The notes beneath the pieces were generated by a model. It was given only the letters and a program-made list of their open reading frames with translations. It had not been told where the DNA came from and made no database searches. Positions 8,590 to 17,951 of a stretch of DNA of 64,000 nt are shown here, in pieces. This DNA comes from Candidatus Omnitrophota bacterium (GTDB lineage Bacteria; Omnitrophota; Gorgyraeia; Zapsychrales; Zapsychraceae): NCBI GenBank assembly GCA_020632495.1, contig JACKFL010000006.1, positions 434,001 through 498,000 of the forward strand. The letters are read 5' to 3'. The translations under genes and the position numbers were made by a program. Numbering within the stretch: the stretch's first letter is position 1; each line of letters starts with the position of its first letter.

Positions 8590-9134
8590 ATAAAACGTTG
8601 AAAGATAAGTTTAATCGGGTTAAACTGCTAGTCCTCGATGTGGACGGTATCCTTACCGACGGCCGCATTATCGTCAATGATCAGGGACGCGAAACCAAGC
8701 ACTTTGACGTGCAGGACGGTTTCGGGATCGTCCTGTTCCAGCGCGCCGGGTTTAAAGTGGCCATCATTTCGGCCCGTGCGTCGGATGCGGTCAAGGCCAG
8801 GACGACGGATCTGAAGATCAGCAAAGTCTATCTCAACGCGCGCAACAAGCTCAAGATCTACCGGCAACTCGCCAAGAGTTCCGGCGTCAACGACCAGGAG
8901 GTGTGTTTTATGGGAGACGACCTGCCCGATCTCGGGGTGGCCCAGACCGTCGGCACCGTATGTACCGTTCCCTCCGCGCGCGAGGAAATCCGGAAAGAAG
9001 CCGACTATATTACGTCCTGTTCCGCCGGGCGCGGAGCGGTTCGCGAGGTGATTGAACTGATCCTGAAATCCAAGGGGATGTGGGAAGACGTGGTAAAGGA
9101 GTACGCGAGTGATCAACAAGTCCGTAATCATTAG
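8586..9134 (+). CDS. kdsC: 3-deoxy-manno-octulosonate-8-phosphate phosphatase
   Basis: 182 residues of the HAD C0 (cap-less, tetrameric) phosphatase type. It removes phosphate from Kdo8P to give Kdo. The nucleophile motif LVLDVDGILTDG is at residues 16-27, and the metal-binding MGDDLPDLGV near residues 108-117 is the C-terminal HAD motif. Start is GTG 8586, overlapping the kdsD stop. The next gene begins 26 bases inside its 3' end. The position between kdsD and the Lpt genes is the common arrangement in diderm bacteria. Confidence 0.95.
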   Translation: MNKTLKDKFNRVKLLVLDVDGILTDGRIIVNDQGRETKHFDVQDGFGIVLFQRAGFKVAIISARASDAVKARTTDLKISKVYLNARNKLKIYRQLAKSSGVNDQEVCFMGDDLPDLGVAQTVGTVCTVPSAREEIRKEADYITSCSAGRGAVREVIELILKSKGMWEDVVKEYASDQQVRNH

Positions 9135-9937
9135 TTTGCTGCTGGCCGTGAGCGTCGCGCTGCCCGCCGCCGCGCAGCAGGACGAACAACGCTTTCAAGG
9201 CTTCAACCTGCAGGGTTACAACGACAGCGGGGAAAAGGCCTGGGACGTCGTGGGCGAGACCGCGGATGTGGTGGACGGGACCAAGATCCAGCTGACCAAC
9301 ATTAATGCCAATACCTACGGCGAGCGGTCATTGAATGTCACCGCCGCTGAAGGGCTGGTGGACCAGAAATCCGGTTTTATGAAACTGGAGAAGGATGTGG
9401 TCATCACCAGTGATGATGGCTCCCAGATGATGACGGACTATGTCGAATGGAACCGGGAAGAAGACCTGGTTCAATCGGATGACGAAGTTTTTATTAAGAA
9501 TGATAATTTTACGGCCACCGGCACCGGGCTCGAGGCCCGCCCCGGTATGAAAAGCGCGCAACTGAAGAAGGACGTAACGGTGCGCGTCGATACCAGTCAG
9601 TTGGCACCGGAATCGTCCGCCGAAGCGGTTGAGCCGCCCAAGCAATTTCTGACCGTGACCAGCGACGGACCGATGGTCCTGGATCAGCTGCTGAATAAAG
9701 CGCGTTTCGAGGTGAATGTGGTGGCTGAGCAGGAAGACCAGACGCTTAAAGCGGACGTCATTGAAATTTATTTTAAAGAAGGCATGCGCGATATTATCGA
9801 GATGGTCTGTATCGGGAATGTAGAAATCACCCAGGGCGACAACAGGACCTACGCGGAAAAGGCGACATACAATGCCGAGGACCAGAAGCTGACATTGTCC
9901 GGAAGACCCAAACTGATACTGGAAACGGGGGGTGAGA

Positions 9938-9963
<26 letters not shown>
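9109..9963 (+). CDS. Fused LptC/LptA-like LPS transport protein
   Basis: 284 residues starting at GTG 9109, with AAAGGA about 9 bases upstream. An N-terminal signal peptide ends near AAAQ (residues 20-24). Residues about 30-155 have the repeating beta pattern of LptC (WDVVGETADV..., ITSDDGSQMMTD). Residues about 165-270 match the OstA/LptA jelly roll, including FEVNVVAEQEDQTLKADVI and IGNVEITQGDN. The protein would form part of the periplasmic bridge carrying LPS from the LptB2FG complex. The LptA part ends early (GRPKLILETG then a short tail) where the gene runs into lptB. Fusion is read from the sequence; functional equivalence is inferred. Confidence 0.78.
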
Positions 9964-10666
<703 letters not shown>

Positions 10667-10787
10667 TTTCTGCGACGGCAGGAACGAACGGTTTTAGTAA
10701 AAGACGGCGGACGCGCCGCACCCAAGTGGTCTGTCGGCAGCTCAGCTTGCATCGGAAGGCTATCAAGAAGAAGGAGTATTAGACAAG

Positions 10788-11666
10788 ATGAAAGTAGAAG
10801 TCAAGAAAGTCAATGAAGTGTCCCGTGAACTTACCTTTGAGGTCCCCAAGGAAACCGTAACTCCCAAGTTCGATGAAGTGTACAAGGACCTGGCGAAGAA
10901 GGTCACTGTGAAAGGTTTTCGCAAGGGCAAGGTCCCCCGGAATATTCTGGAAACGCATCATCGCCAGCAGGCCGAGGAGGAAGTGATTCGCAAAGTGGTC
11001 GGCGAGGCCTACGAAAAGGCCTTGCAAGACGAAGATATCCATCCCATCGACATGCCGGAGATTCATAACGTTTCGCTGAAGGAGGGCGTCGTCCGTTTTA
11101 CCGCCAAACTCGAAATCAAACCGGATATCCAGCTGAAAGAATATAAGGGACTTAAGGTAAAGCGTAAGGAATCCAAAGTCACCGACGACGAACTTAACAA
11201 AACGCTGGAAATATTCAAACAAGGGGAGGGCAAGGACGTCGACGTGAACGATGATTTTGCCAAGGGGATGGGTTTTCCCAGTTTGGAGGAATTCAAAAAG
11301 TCTTTGGCGCGTCAGCTTGAGATGGAAAAGGACCGCCAGAACAAAGTGGATGTTGAGAATCAGATTATCGAACAGCTGTTGAAGTCCACCAAGGTAACCG
11401 TGCCGAAGTCGCTGGTCGAGCGTCAACTCCACCGCCGGTTGCACGATTACCAAAACCAAATGCAGCAACAGGGTATTGCGGCTGAAGAAGCGCAGAAGCG
11501 CATCAAGGAATCCGAGAAGGAATTACGGACTGCAGTCGAGAAGGACGTGCAGGTCTATCTGATCCTCGACAAGATCGCCGCCGAGGAGAAGATGGATATC
11601 AAGCAGGGCGAGAACCTTCCCGCGAAGGTTATCGAATTTCTGCTTAAAGAAGCAAAGTGGAGTTAA
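10788..11666 (+). CDS. tig: Trigger factor lacking the FKBP peptidyl-prolyl isomerase domain
   Basis: 292 residues against about 430 for a full trigger factor. The N-terminal ribosome-binding domain is present with GFRKGKVPRN at residues 43-52. Around residue 140 the sequence runs into ESKVTDDELNKTLEIFKQGEG and then directly into DVNDDFAKGMGFPSLEEF near 155. In full-length family members the FKBP-type isomerase domain lies between these two blocks. The C-terminal chaperone arms (to 292) follow. It should bind nascent chains at the ribosome exit but have no prolyl isomerase activity. The RBS AGAAGGAG lies about 13 bases upstream. A 121-base gap precedes the gene, with a 5-bp hairpin without a T-run and no convincing promoter. 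Confidence 0.9.
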   Translation: MKVEVKKVNEVSRELTFEVPKETVTPKFDEVYKDLAKKVTVKGFRKGKVPRNILETHHRQQAEEEVIRKVVGEAYEKALQDEDIHPIDMPEIHNVSLKEGVVRFTAKLEIKPDIQLKEYKGLKVKRKESKVTDDELNKTLEIFKQGEGKDVDVNDDFAKGMGFPSLEEFKKSLARQLEMEKDRQNKVDVENQIIEQLLKSTKVTVPKSLVERQLHRRLHDYQNQMQQQGIAAEEAQKRIKESEKELRTAVEKDVQVYLILDKIAAEEKMDIKQGENLPAKVIEFLLKEAKWS

Positions 11667-11731
11667 AGGCCATTCGTTCGACGGCCGGCCGTTCCACGCA
11701 ACACAATCTCTAATACGGGAGGCAGGACAAT

Positions 11732-12343
11732 ATGGAAGTGAACAATTCCCTACTGGTACCAATGGTGGTCGAGAAATCGGGACAGGGCGAACGCGCCTAC
11801 GACATTTATTCCCGCCTGTTGAAGGAGCGCATTGTTTTCATCGGGACCGCCATTGATGACAATGTGGCGAACCTGATCATCGCGCAGCTGCTCTATCTGC
11901 AAAGCGAGGATGCCAAAAAAGATATTCATGTGTATATCAATTCTCCCGGCGGATCGGTCACAGCCGGATTGGGCATTTACGACACGATGCAGTTCGTGAA
12001 GCCGGACGTGCGGACTTATTGTATCGGTCAGGCCGCCAGTATGGGATCGTTATTGCTGACCGCCGGCGCGCCCGGCAAACGTTACTCTTTGCCGTATTCT
12101 CGAATCATGATCCACCAACCGTGGGGCGGGGCCCAGGGGACGGCCAGTGACATTCACATTCAGGCCCAGGAAATCCTGCGGATGAAGGAAGAGTTGACCG
12201 GGATCTTGGCCAAGCATACTGGGCAGGAATTCGCCAAGGTCGAAAGGGACTGCGACCGGGATTACTACATGTCCGCCAAGGAAGCCAAGGAGTACGGTCT
12301 GGTCGATGAAGTGATTGAAGCCGTGCCGAAAGACAACAAATAA
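11732..12343 (+). CDS. clpP: ATP-dependent Clp protease proteolytic subunit
   Basis: 203 residues, normal ClpP length. The catalytic triad is readable: Ser103 in GQAASMGSLL, His128 in RIMIHQPWGG, and the Asp in CDRDYYMSAKEA near residue 177. It forms the double-heptamer barrel that degrades substrates fed by ClpX or ClpA. clpX does not follow here; serA does. The tig-clpP order is widespread and supports both calls. RBS GGGAGG lies about 10 bases upstream of ATG 11732. Confidence 0.97.
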   Translation: MEVNNSLLVPMVVEKSGQGERAYDIYSRLLKERIVFIGTAIDDNVANLIIAQLLYLQSEDAKKDIHVYINSPGGSVTAGLGIYDTMQFVKPDVRTYCIGQAASMGSLLLTAGAPGKRYSLPYSRIMIHQPWGGAQGTASDIHIQAQEILRMKEELTGILAKHTGQEFAKVERDCDRDYYMSAKEAKEYGLVDEVIEAVPKDNK

Positions 12344-12380
12344 CCGGACCATGGGACCGGCCGCGGATCCCCATCAGCTC

Positions 12381-13964
12381 ATGAAAATACTCGTCAGCGA
12401 CAAATTGGCCCCTGAGGGCCTGGCGATTCTCGAGGCGCAGAAAGAATTCCAGGTGGATGTCCGTAACGGGATGTCTCCCGACGAGCTGAAGAAGGTCATC
12501 GGCGAGTACGACGCCATTATCATCCGGTCGGCCACCACGCTGACCGGGGATATTATCGCTGCCGGCGCCAAATTAAAGGTGATCGGCCGGGCGGGCGTGG
12601 GACTCGATAACGTCGACCTGCCGGCGGCGACCAAAAAAGGGGTCGTCGCGATGAACACCCCGGGGGGAAACACCACCTCCACGGCGGAACACACGCTGAG
12701 CATGATGCTGGCCTTATCACGCAACATCCCTCAGGCGTGCGTGGCGATGCGCGCCGGCCGTTGGGACCGCTCGCAATTCAGCGGTGTTGAACTGCACGGC
12801 AAGACTTTGGGAATCATCGGCCTGGGCCGCATCGGCTCGACGGTTGCCCGTTACGCCAAGGCCTTCGGCATGCACGTGCTGGCCTATGATCCGTTCCTGT
12901 CAATGGAGGCTATCCAGCAGCAGGGGGTGGCCGCCGGGACTTTGGATCAGCTCTATGAGAATTCGGACTATATCTCGGTCCATATCCCCAAAACAGCGGA
13001 GACCGAGAATTTGATCGGGGCCACAGAGATCGCTAGAATGAAACCGGGTGTGCGCTTGATTAACTGCGCGCGCGGCGGCATTATTGATGAAACGGCCCTG
13101 GATGAGGCGCTGGCGTCGGGTCGTATCGCCGGCGCGGCACTGGATGTCTTTGCCGAGGAGCCGTTGGCCGCGGATTCACCGTTGCGCGGCCGCGAAAATT
13201 GTGTCCTCACTCCACATCTGGGGGCATCCACCTCCGAGGCGCAAGTCAACGTGGCGATTGAGATCGCCGAATGTGTTCGTGACGCTCTGATGGGCCGGGG
13301 GATCGTGAACGCCGTCAATTTTCCGTCCGTCGACGGGGAGACATACAGGCAACTTGAGCCCTATATTCATCTCGGTTTCTGCATGGGTAAATTCGCCGGA
13401 CAGTTGATCAACGGCCGCATCAGTGAGGTCAAGATTACCTATAACGGCATCCTGACCCGGTACAAGACGGCGCCGGTCACCCTGTCCTTGGTGAACGGTC
13501 TGTTGACACCGATCCTGGAAGACCGGGTGAATTACGTCAATGCCCTGGATGTGGCCCGCGAACGGGCCATCGCGGTGCAGGAGATCACGTCCACCCGCGA
13601 CGAGGAATTCACGAATTGTGTGAAGGTCGAGATCGAGACGGACAAGATTCCCTTTCTGATGATGGGGACGCTCTCCGGAAATAATTTGCCGCGGATCGTG
13701 CGCATCAATCAGACATATATGGAAGCGATCCCGGAAGGACACATTCTGTTTATTCACAATAATGACAAGCCGGGTATGGTGGGCGCCATCGGGTCCACAT
13801 TGGGCGAAGGTCAGGTAAATATTGCGGGCATCACGCTCGGCCGGCGGGCTGATACCGGCACGGCAATAAGTGTCATCAATGTGGACAGTGAGGTCCCCGA
13901 AGAGGTTGTGGTAAGGCTTAGAAAGATTCCCGATATCTTGTATGTCAAGGAGATGAAGGTATGA
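12381..13964 (+). CDS. serA: D-3-phosphoglycerate dehydrogenase
   Basis: 527 residues from ATG 12381, where homology begins (KILVSDKLAPEGL); an upstream in-frame ATG at 12315 sits inside clpP. Layout is substrate domain, Rossmann NAD domain with GLGRIGSTVARYAK, catalytic His in LTPHLGASTSEAQ near residue 280, intervening domain, and C-terminal ACT domain (about 455-527). This is the long serA type. It oxidises 3-phosphoglycerate in the first step of serine synthesis, with the ACT domain usually giving serine feedback. It overlaps the next gene by four bases. Confidence 0.96.
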   Translation: MKILVSDKLAPEGLAILEAQKEFQVDVRNGMSPDELKKVIGEYDAIIIRSATTLTGDIIAAGAKLKVIGRAGVGLDNVDLPAATKKGVVAMNTPGGNTTSTAEHTLSMMLALSRNIPQACVAMRAGRWDRSQFSGVELHGKTLGIIGLGRIGSTVARYAKAFGMHVLAYDPFLSMEAIQQQGVAAGTLDQLYENSDYISVHIPKTAETENLIGATEIARMKPGVRLINCARGGIIDETALDEALASGRIAGAALDVFAEEPLAADSPLRGRENCVLTPHLGASTSEAQVNVAIEIAECVRDALMGRGIVNAVNFPSVDGETYRQLEPYIHLGFCMGKFAGQLINGRISEVKITYNGILTRYKTAPVTLSLVNGLLTPILEDRVNYVNALDVARERAIAVQEITSTRDEEFTNCVKVEIETDKIPFLMMGTLSGNNLPRIVRINQTYMEAIPEGHILFIHNNDKPGMVGAIGSTLGEGQVNIAGITLGRRADTGTAISVINVDSEVPEEVVVRLRKIPDILYVKEMKV

Positions 13965-14734
13965 GTATGTTGGCGGTCGATACGAACACACTGCTCTCCG
14001 GGTCGCGGTGCCTGATGTCCTCGGTGAGTACGGTCGGAATGGGCTTTGACGACGCCTTTTCGGTATTTTCGATTGCGTGGGCCCTGCTGTTTCTCGTCTT
14101 TCTGGTGCACGCGGTACGCATACCGTGGACGATTCTCGTAGCATCGATAGCGTACGTGTCGGTACAGGTCTGGCTGCTCGTCGGCCTCGTCTACGGAAAT
14201 TTCGATATGTTCCTGGTCCGTCCCGGCGTCGACTCCGTGGTGCGTCTTTTTTGGTTGGCGCTCGGTCTGATCATGATTATCATCGGTGCGGTTCATATGC
14301 AGGATTGGGCCTCCATGCGCGGTGACCGTTCCGCTAAACCCAGGATCGGTTTTCCTAAAGAGGACAGCGGATCACAGGGGCTGTCCGACCTGTTTATCGT
14401 GAAGCTCTTTTTAAGTCTACTCTATATTGCAGTCGCGGCGGTAATGGGGGGCTTGGCCGTGGCCACCTGCGCCTTGACGTTGCAGGATTACGATGTTTTT
14501 ATTGCGGTATTAAGCACCTCACACTTAGAGAATCAGGAAGCGGCCCTTCAGGATGCCATGCGTTATGTGGCGGCATATCTGTGGCCGAGTTTCGCGGCTG
14601 CCGTTGTCGCGGTGGTCTTTTGGCTTTCGAAAGCGGTCCGTAGCGCGGTGCAGGAACGTTTTCTCAAATTGAAATTTGTTTTCGCGCTCATTTATGTCGT
14701 GCTCGGAGTGGGTACGATTATCGGCGCGTTGTAA
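13961..14734 (+). CDS. Polytopic membrane protein of unknown function
   Basis: 257 residues not recognised as any named family. About six hydrophobic segments are visible, near residues 30-50, 53-75, 92-112, 145-170, 203-228 and 237-257. A polar loop (about 115-143) contains SMRGDRSAKPRIGFPKE. No catalytic motif is evident. ATG 13961 overlaps the serA stop by four bases, with a second ATG two codons later, so it is translationally coupled to serA. purA follows after 50 bases. A transport or membrane-organising role is possible, but nothing in the sequence decides it. Confidence 0.7.
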   Translation: MSMLAVDTNTLLSGSRCLMSSVSTVGMGFDDAFSVFSIAWALLFLVFLVHAVRIPWTILVASIAYVSVQVWLLVGLVYGNFDMFLVRPGVDSVVRLFWLALGLIMIIIGAVHMQDWASMRGDRSAKPRIGFPKEDSGSQGLSDLFIVKLFLSLLYIAVAAVMGGLAVATCALTLQDYDVFIAVLSTSHLENQEAALQDAMRYVAAYLWPSFAAAVVAVVFWLSKAVRSAVQERFLKLKFVFALIYVVLGVGTIIGAL

Positions 14735-14784
14735 CCGGTCGCGGCTGTGCGACGCCGCCGTGCCAAGGAAGGAAGTGGTCGTAT

Positions 14785-16056
14785 ATGAACATCGCCGTCG
14801 TCGGCTCCCAGTGGGGAGATGAAGGAAAAGGCAAACTTATTGATATCCTGTCTATGGAAAAGGATATCACCGTCCGCTATCAGGGAGGCAATAATGCCGG
14901 GCACACGGTATGCGTGGCTGACAAGGAGTACGTGTTTCACCTGCTGCCGTCAGCCATTTTACACAAGAACAAGGTGTGCGTGATCGGCAACGGCGTGGTG
15001 GTTGACCCGATGATTTTAATCCGGGAGATCCAAAATCTTAAGGCCAAGGGGATCAATGTCACGGAGAAAAGGCTCAAACTGTCCGGCCTGTGCCATGTGA
15101 TTATGCCGTATCACCGTATTCTGGACGGCCTGCGCGAGCAGAAGCGCAAAAACAAGATCGGGACGACCGGACGCGGCATCGGCCCGTGCTACGCGGACAA
15201 GGTCGCTCGCTGCGGTATCCGTATGATTGATCTGCTCAATCCGCGCGTGTTGAAGGACAAGCTTGAGGACAATTTGCGGGAAAAGAATGAAATATTCCGG
15301 AAAGTTTACGACGCAAAAGGATACGGCCTCAAGAAAACCTACGAAGAATATCTCGAGTACGGCAGGATCCTCAAGCCGTTTATCTGCAATACGGTCATCT
15401 ACATTAATGACCAGATCGACAAGGGCAAGTCCGTCTTGTTTGAGGGGGCTCAGGGTACTTTCCTGGACATCGATTTCGGGACCTATCCGTTCGTCACCTC
15501 ATCCAACTCGATTGTGGGCGGGATATGTTCCGGCACGGGTGTCGCGCCTACCCGGATCAACAAATCTATCGCCTGTGTCAAGGCCTATACCACCCGGGTC
15601 GGAGAAGGTCCGTTCCCGACCGAATTTTCTTCGGTCTTGATGGACCAGATCCGCAAAAAGGGGAATGAATTCGGCGCCACGACCGGACGTCCCCGCCGTT
15701 GCGGCTGGTTTGACAGTGTGCTGGTCCGTTACTCGGTGATCATCAATGGGATATCCGAGCTGGCGATCATGAAGCTCGACGTCCTGGATGAGCTGGAAGA
15801 GATCCAGATCTGCACCGGATATAAGTATAAAGGGAAGGTCTATAAGGAGTTTCCCATGGATTTCGAGAAGTTATGCGGCGTCAAACCGGTTTACGAGGCT
15901 GTTCCGGGCTGGAACAGCTCCACATACGGCCTGAAAAATTACGCCGATCTGCCCAAGAATGCCAAGAACTACATTACCCGCCTGGAAAAGTTGCTGAAGG
16001 TCGGCGTCAAGTATATCTCCACCGGTCCCAAACGGGACGAAATTATCGTCCGATAA
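14785..16056 (+). CDS. purA: Adenylosuccinate synthetase
   Basis: 423 residues. The N-terminal VVGSQWGDEGKGKLID carries the GTP-binding loop with the catalytic Asp, followed by GGNNAGHTV with the catalytic His. Other signatures are GTTGRGIGPCYADK near residues 129-142, FEGAQGTFLDID, and the GATTGRPRRCGWFD block near residue 300. It forms adenylosuccinate from IMP and aspartate using GTP. RBS AAGGAAG lies about 12 bases upstream. It is followed by a 95-base gap with a promoter. Confidence 0.96.
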   Translation: MNIAVVGSQWGDEGKGKLIDILSMEKDITVRYQGGNNAGHTVCVADKEYVFHLLPSAILHKNKVCVIGNGVVVDPMILIREIQNLKAKGINVTEKRLKLSGLCHVIMPYHRILDGLREQKRKNKIGTTGRGIGPCYADKVARCGIRMIDLLNPRVLKDKLEDNLREKNEIFRKVYDAKGYGLKKTYEEYLEYGRILKPFICNTVIYINDQIDKGKSVLFEGAQGTFLDIDFGTYPFVTSSNSIVGGICSGTGVAPTRINKSIACVKAYTTRVGEGPFPTEFSSVLMDQIRKKGNEFGATTGRPRRCGWFDSVLVRYSVIINGISELAIMKLDVLDELEEIQICTGYKYKGKVYKEFPMDFEKLCGVKPVYEAVPGWNSSTYGLKNYADLPKNAKNYITRLEKLLKVGVKYISTGPKRDEIIVR

Positions 16057-16097
16057 TTTCGTATCTTGTTGGGATACATTGAGTTGTTATAATTTTC

Positions 16098-16126
16098 TTG
16101 ACTTTAAATTACACTCATGCTAATGT
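16098..16126 (+). promoter_or_regulatory. Putative promoter of the OmpA-type lipoprotein gene
   Basis: TTGACT (16098-16103), 17-base spacer, TAATGT (16121-16126) with TGC immediately before, an extended -10. The -35 matches five of six; the -10 is weaker at three of six. It sits in an AT-rich 95-base gap after purA. A strong AAAGGAGG Shine-Dalgarno follows at 16138-16145, ahead of ATG 16152. Confidence 0.5.
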
Positions 16127-16151
16127 TGGGTATTGCTAAAGGAGGAAAAGC

Positions 16152-16784
16152 ATGCATTTTCACTTGAGAAAGCTTTCTATGGCCGTTATTGCCGTTTTTG
16201 TTACGGTGAGCACCAGCGGCTGCACCTTTATTTTCCAAAAAAACCGCCGACCCGATGTCGATAAGATTCAAGCGATGCAGGATGAAGTCCGTTCGCTGAA
16301 AGATGAAAAGTCTCAGCTCCAGCGCGCCAAGGAAGAGCTGGAGAAGCAGATGTCTCAGGAGATCGCGGACAAAGAGGTCAAGGTTCAGATGCTCGAACGG
16401 GGCCTGGTTATTACGTTTGTAGCCGAGGTCCTGTTTGACTCCGGAAAGGCGGACCTGCGCGAAGGCTCCAAGTCCCGTCTGAGCAAGGTGGCCAATACGC
16501 TCAACACCACTGTCAAAAATCTGGATGTCGGTATTGAGGGTCACACCGACAATGTTCCAATCAAATACTCGGGTTGGAAGTCCAATTGGGAGTTGTCCAG
16601 CGGGCGAGCGCTCAGCGTCCTGCACTTTTTGATCGAACAGCACAAGGTTGACCCCAATCGTTTAGCCGCTACCGGTTACGGCCAATACAAACCTGTCGCT
16701 TCCAACAATACCGCGGAAGGCCGTCAGAAGAACCGCCGGGTGGAAATCGTTATCCTGCCTGAGGCCGAAGTAGAAGGAAGATAA
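16152..16784 (+). CDS. OmpA-domain (Pal/MotB-like) lipoprotein
   Basis: 210 residues. An N-terminal signal ends in VSTSGC, an imperfect lipobox, with Cys about residue 24. A coiled coil (about 37-75) follows, then a C-terminal OmpA-like peptidoglycan-binding domain (about 80-205). That domain contains FDSGKADLREGS, GHTDNVPIKYSGWKSNWELS, the ARALSV-like segment SGRALSVLHFL, and RRVEIVI. The domain binds diaminopimelate peptidoglycan, so the protein likely tethers an outer membrane lipid anchor to the cell wall. Its own promoter and strong RBS suggest high expression, as for a structural envelope protein. The next gene, seven bases later, encodes another coiled coil. Confidence 0.85.
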   Translation: MHFHLRKLSMAVIAVFVTVSTSGCTFIFQKNRRPDVDKIQAMQDEVRSLKDEKSQLQRAKEELEKQMSQEIADKEVKVQMLERGLVITFVAEVLFDSGKADLREGSKSRLSKVANTLNTTVKNLDVGIEGHTDNVPIKYSGWKSNWELSSGRALSVLHFLIEQHKVDPNRLAATGYGQYKPVASNNTAEGRQKNRRVEIVILPEAEVEGR

Positions 16785-16791
16785 CCGAATT

Positions 16792-17136
16792 ATGCGCATT
16801 TTTGCGATGATAGTCGCGATTGTCATTGCCGCGGCGTCGGTGGGTTTGGCATACCGTTATTACAAAGGCGCCAGCAAGGCCGAAAACGATCTCAATCAGG
16901 AACGCTATCAGCGTATGGTGGCAGAGGAAAATCTGCAGAACACCAAACTGAAGGTCAAGAGTCTCGAAGGACAATTGGAGAAATCCGAGCAAAAGGCTCA
17001 GAGCCTTGAACAGCGGGCCCAGAAATTTGCCGCGATCAATGAGGACCTTAAGACGCGCCTCGAAAAGGCCTCCGAAATCCAGAAGCGACTCGAAGAGAAG
17101 ATCCTCGAGTTCGATATGATTTCACAGCAGTTGTAG
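16792..17136 (+). CDS. Single-pass membrane coiled-coil protein, unknown function
   Basis: 114 residues. One hydrophobic segment at residues 4-20 (FAMIVAIVIAAASVGLAY) is followed by an almost uninterrupted charged heptad-rich coiled coil from about 30 to 112. No enzymatic motif is seen. Seven bases separate it from the OmpA-type lipoprotein gene and a perfect intrinsic terminator follows it, so the two form a bicistronic envelope unit. It may act as a periplasmic spacer or partner of the lipoprotein; this is inference from adjacency and shape. Confidence 0.75.
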   Translation: MRIFAMIVAIVIAAASVGLAYRYYKGASKAENDLNQERYQRMVAEENLQNTKLKVKSLEGQLEKSEQKAQSLEQRAQKFAAINEDLKTRLEKASEIQKRLEEKILEFDMISQQL

Positions 17137-17175
17137 CGCAGCTGCCCAACAGCCTGAATCTCGAGAAGTTTTCGG

Positions 17176-17205
17176 ATGGGGGATAATCAATCCCCCATTT
17201 TGTTT
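17176..17205 (+). terminator. Intrinsic terminator after the OmpA/coiled-coil pair
   Basis: A perfect 8-bp stem (ATGGGGGA at 17176-17183 with TCCCCCAT at 17191-17198) and a 7-base loop are followed by a T-rich tail TTTTGTTTG. It lies 40 bases after the coiled-coil gene and just before uppS. Confidence 0.8.
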
Positions 17206-17215
17206 GTAAACGACC

Positions 17216-17947
17216 ATGAGCCAGGAACTTGATATAGAACGGATTCCCCGGCACGTTGCCATCATTATGGACGGTAACGGTCGTTGGGCTGAAAAGCAAA
17301 ACCTTTCGCGGACGCAAGGGCATATTGCCGGAGTCAAGCGGGTCGAAGAGATCATCGACTATGCCAGCGAAATCGGCATCGAAGCGGTAACCTTATACAC
17401 CTTCTCATCCGAAAACTGGAACCGTCCCAGCAATGAAGTCTCCACGATTATGAATATCGTGGCCGCTGTTCTGAACCGGAAGTTGAAGAAGCTTAAGCAG
17501 GACAACTTCAAGTTCCGCATGATCGGCCGCGAAGAGGGGCTGCCTGAGAATTGTCTGGAGGCTATTAAGCTCGTGGTCGAGGAGACCAAGGAAAATAAGG
17601 GCGTAAAGATCAACCTGGCGTTCAATTACGGATCACGTATTGAGATTCTCGACGCCATCAAAAGCATCGCCCGGTCAGTTCAGCAGGGAAAACTTTCCGT
17701 CGAAGATATCGACGAGAATTCTGTCAATGATGCATTGTACACGCATGGATTACCGGACCCGGACTTGTTGATCCGGACTTCCGGTGAACAGCGGATCAGC
17801 AATTTTCTGCTGTGGCAATTGTCCTACGCGGAACTTTATTTTACCGATAAATTCTGGCCTGATTTCAGTATTGAGGAGTTCAAACGGGCCTTGCTGGACT
17901 ATCAGAACCGGCAAAGGCGTTTTGGGAATCTGACTCCTCAGTCTTGA
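17216..17947 (+). CDS. uppS: Isoprenyl (undecaprenyl) diphosphate synthase
   Basis: 243 residues of the cis-prenyltransferase family. The substrate-binding HVAIIMDGNGRWA motif with catalytic Asp is at residues 12-24. Also seen are TLYTFSSENWNRP near 60-72, and the C-terminal DLLIRTSGEQRISNFLLWQ with YAELYFTDKFWPDF. It makes the C55 carrier lipid for peptidoglycan and LPS. It is followed four bases later by cdsA, then dxr and rseP, the very common uppS-cdsA-dxr-rseP order. The transcription start is unclear: the gene begins 11 bases after the upstream terminator. Confidence 0.96.
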   Translation: MSQELDIERIPRHVAIIMDGNGRWAEKQNLSRTQGHIAGVKRVEEIIDYASEIGIEAVTLYTFSSENWNRPSNEVSTIMNIVAAVLNRKLKKLKQDNFKFRMIGREEGLPENCLEAIKLVVEETKENKGVKINLAFNYGSRIEILDAIKSIARSVQQGKLSVEDIDENSVNDALYTHGLPDPDLLIRTSGEQRISNFLLWQLSYAELYFTDKFWPDFSIEEFKRALLDYQNRQRRFGNLTPQS

Positions 17948-17951
17948 GCCC

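Noticed and set aside
10667..10787. tRNA or small RNA between lptB and tig
   Set aside because: Only a 5-bp GC hairpin without T-run is seen; no cloverleaf, T-loop or CCA end.
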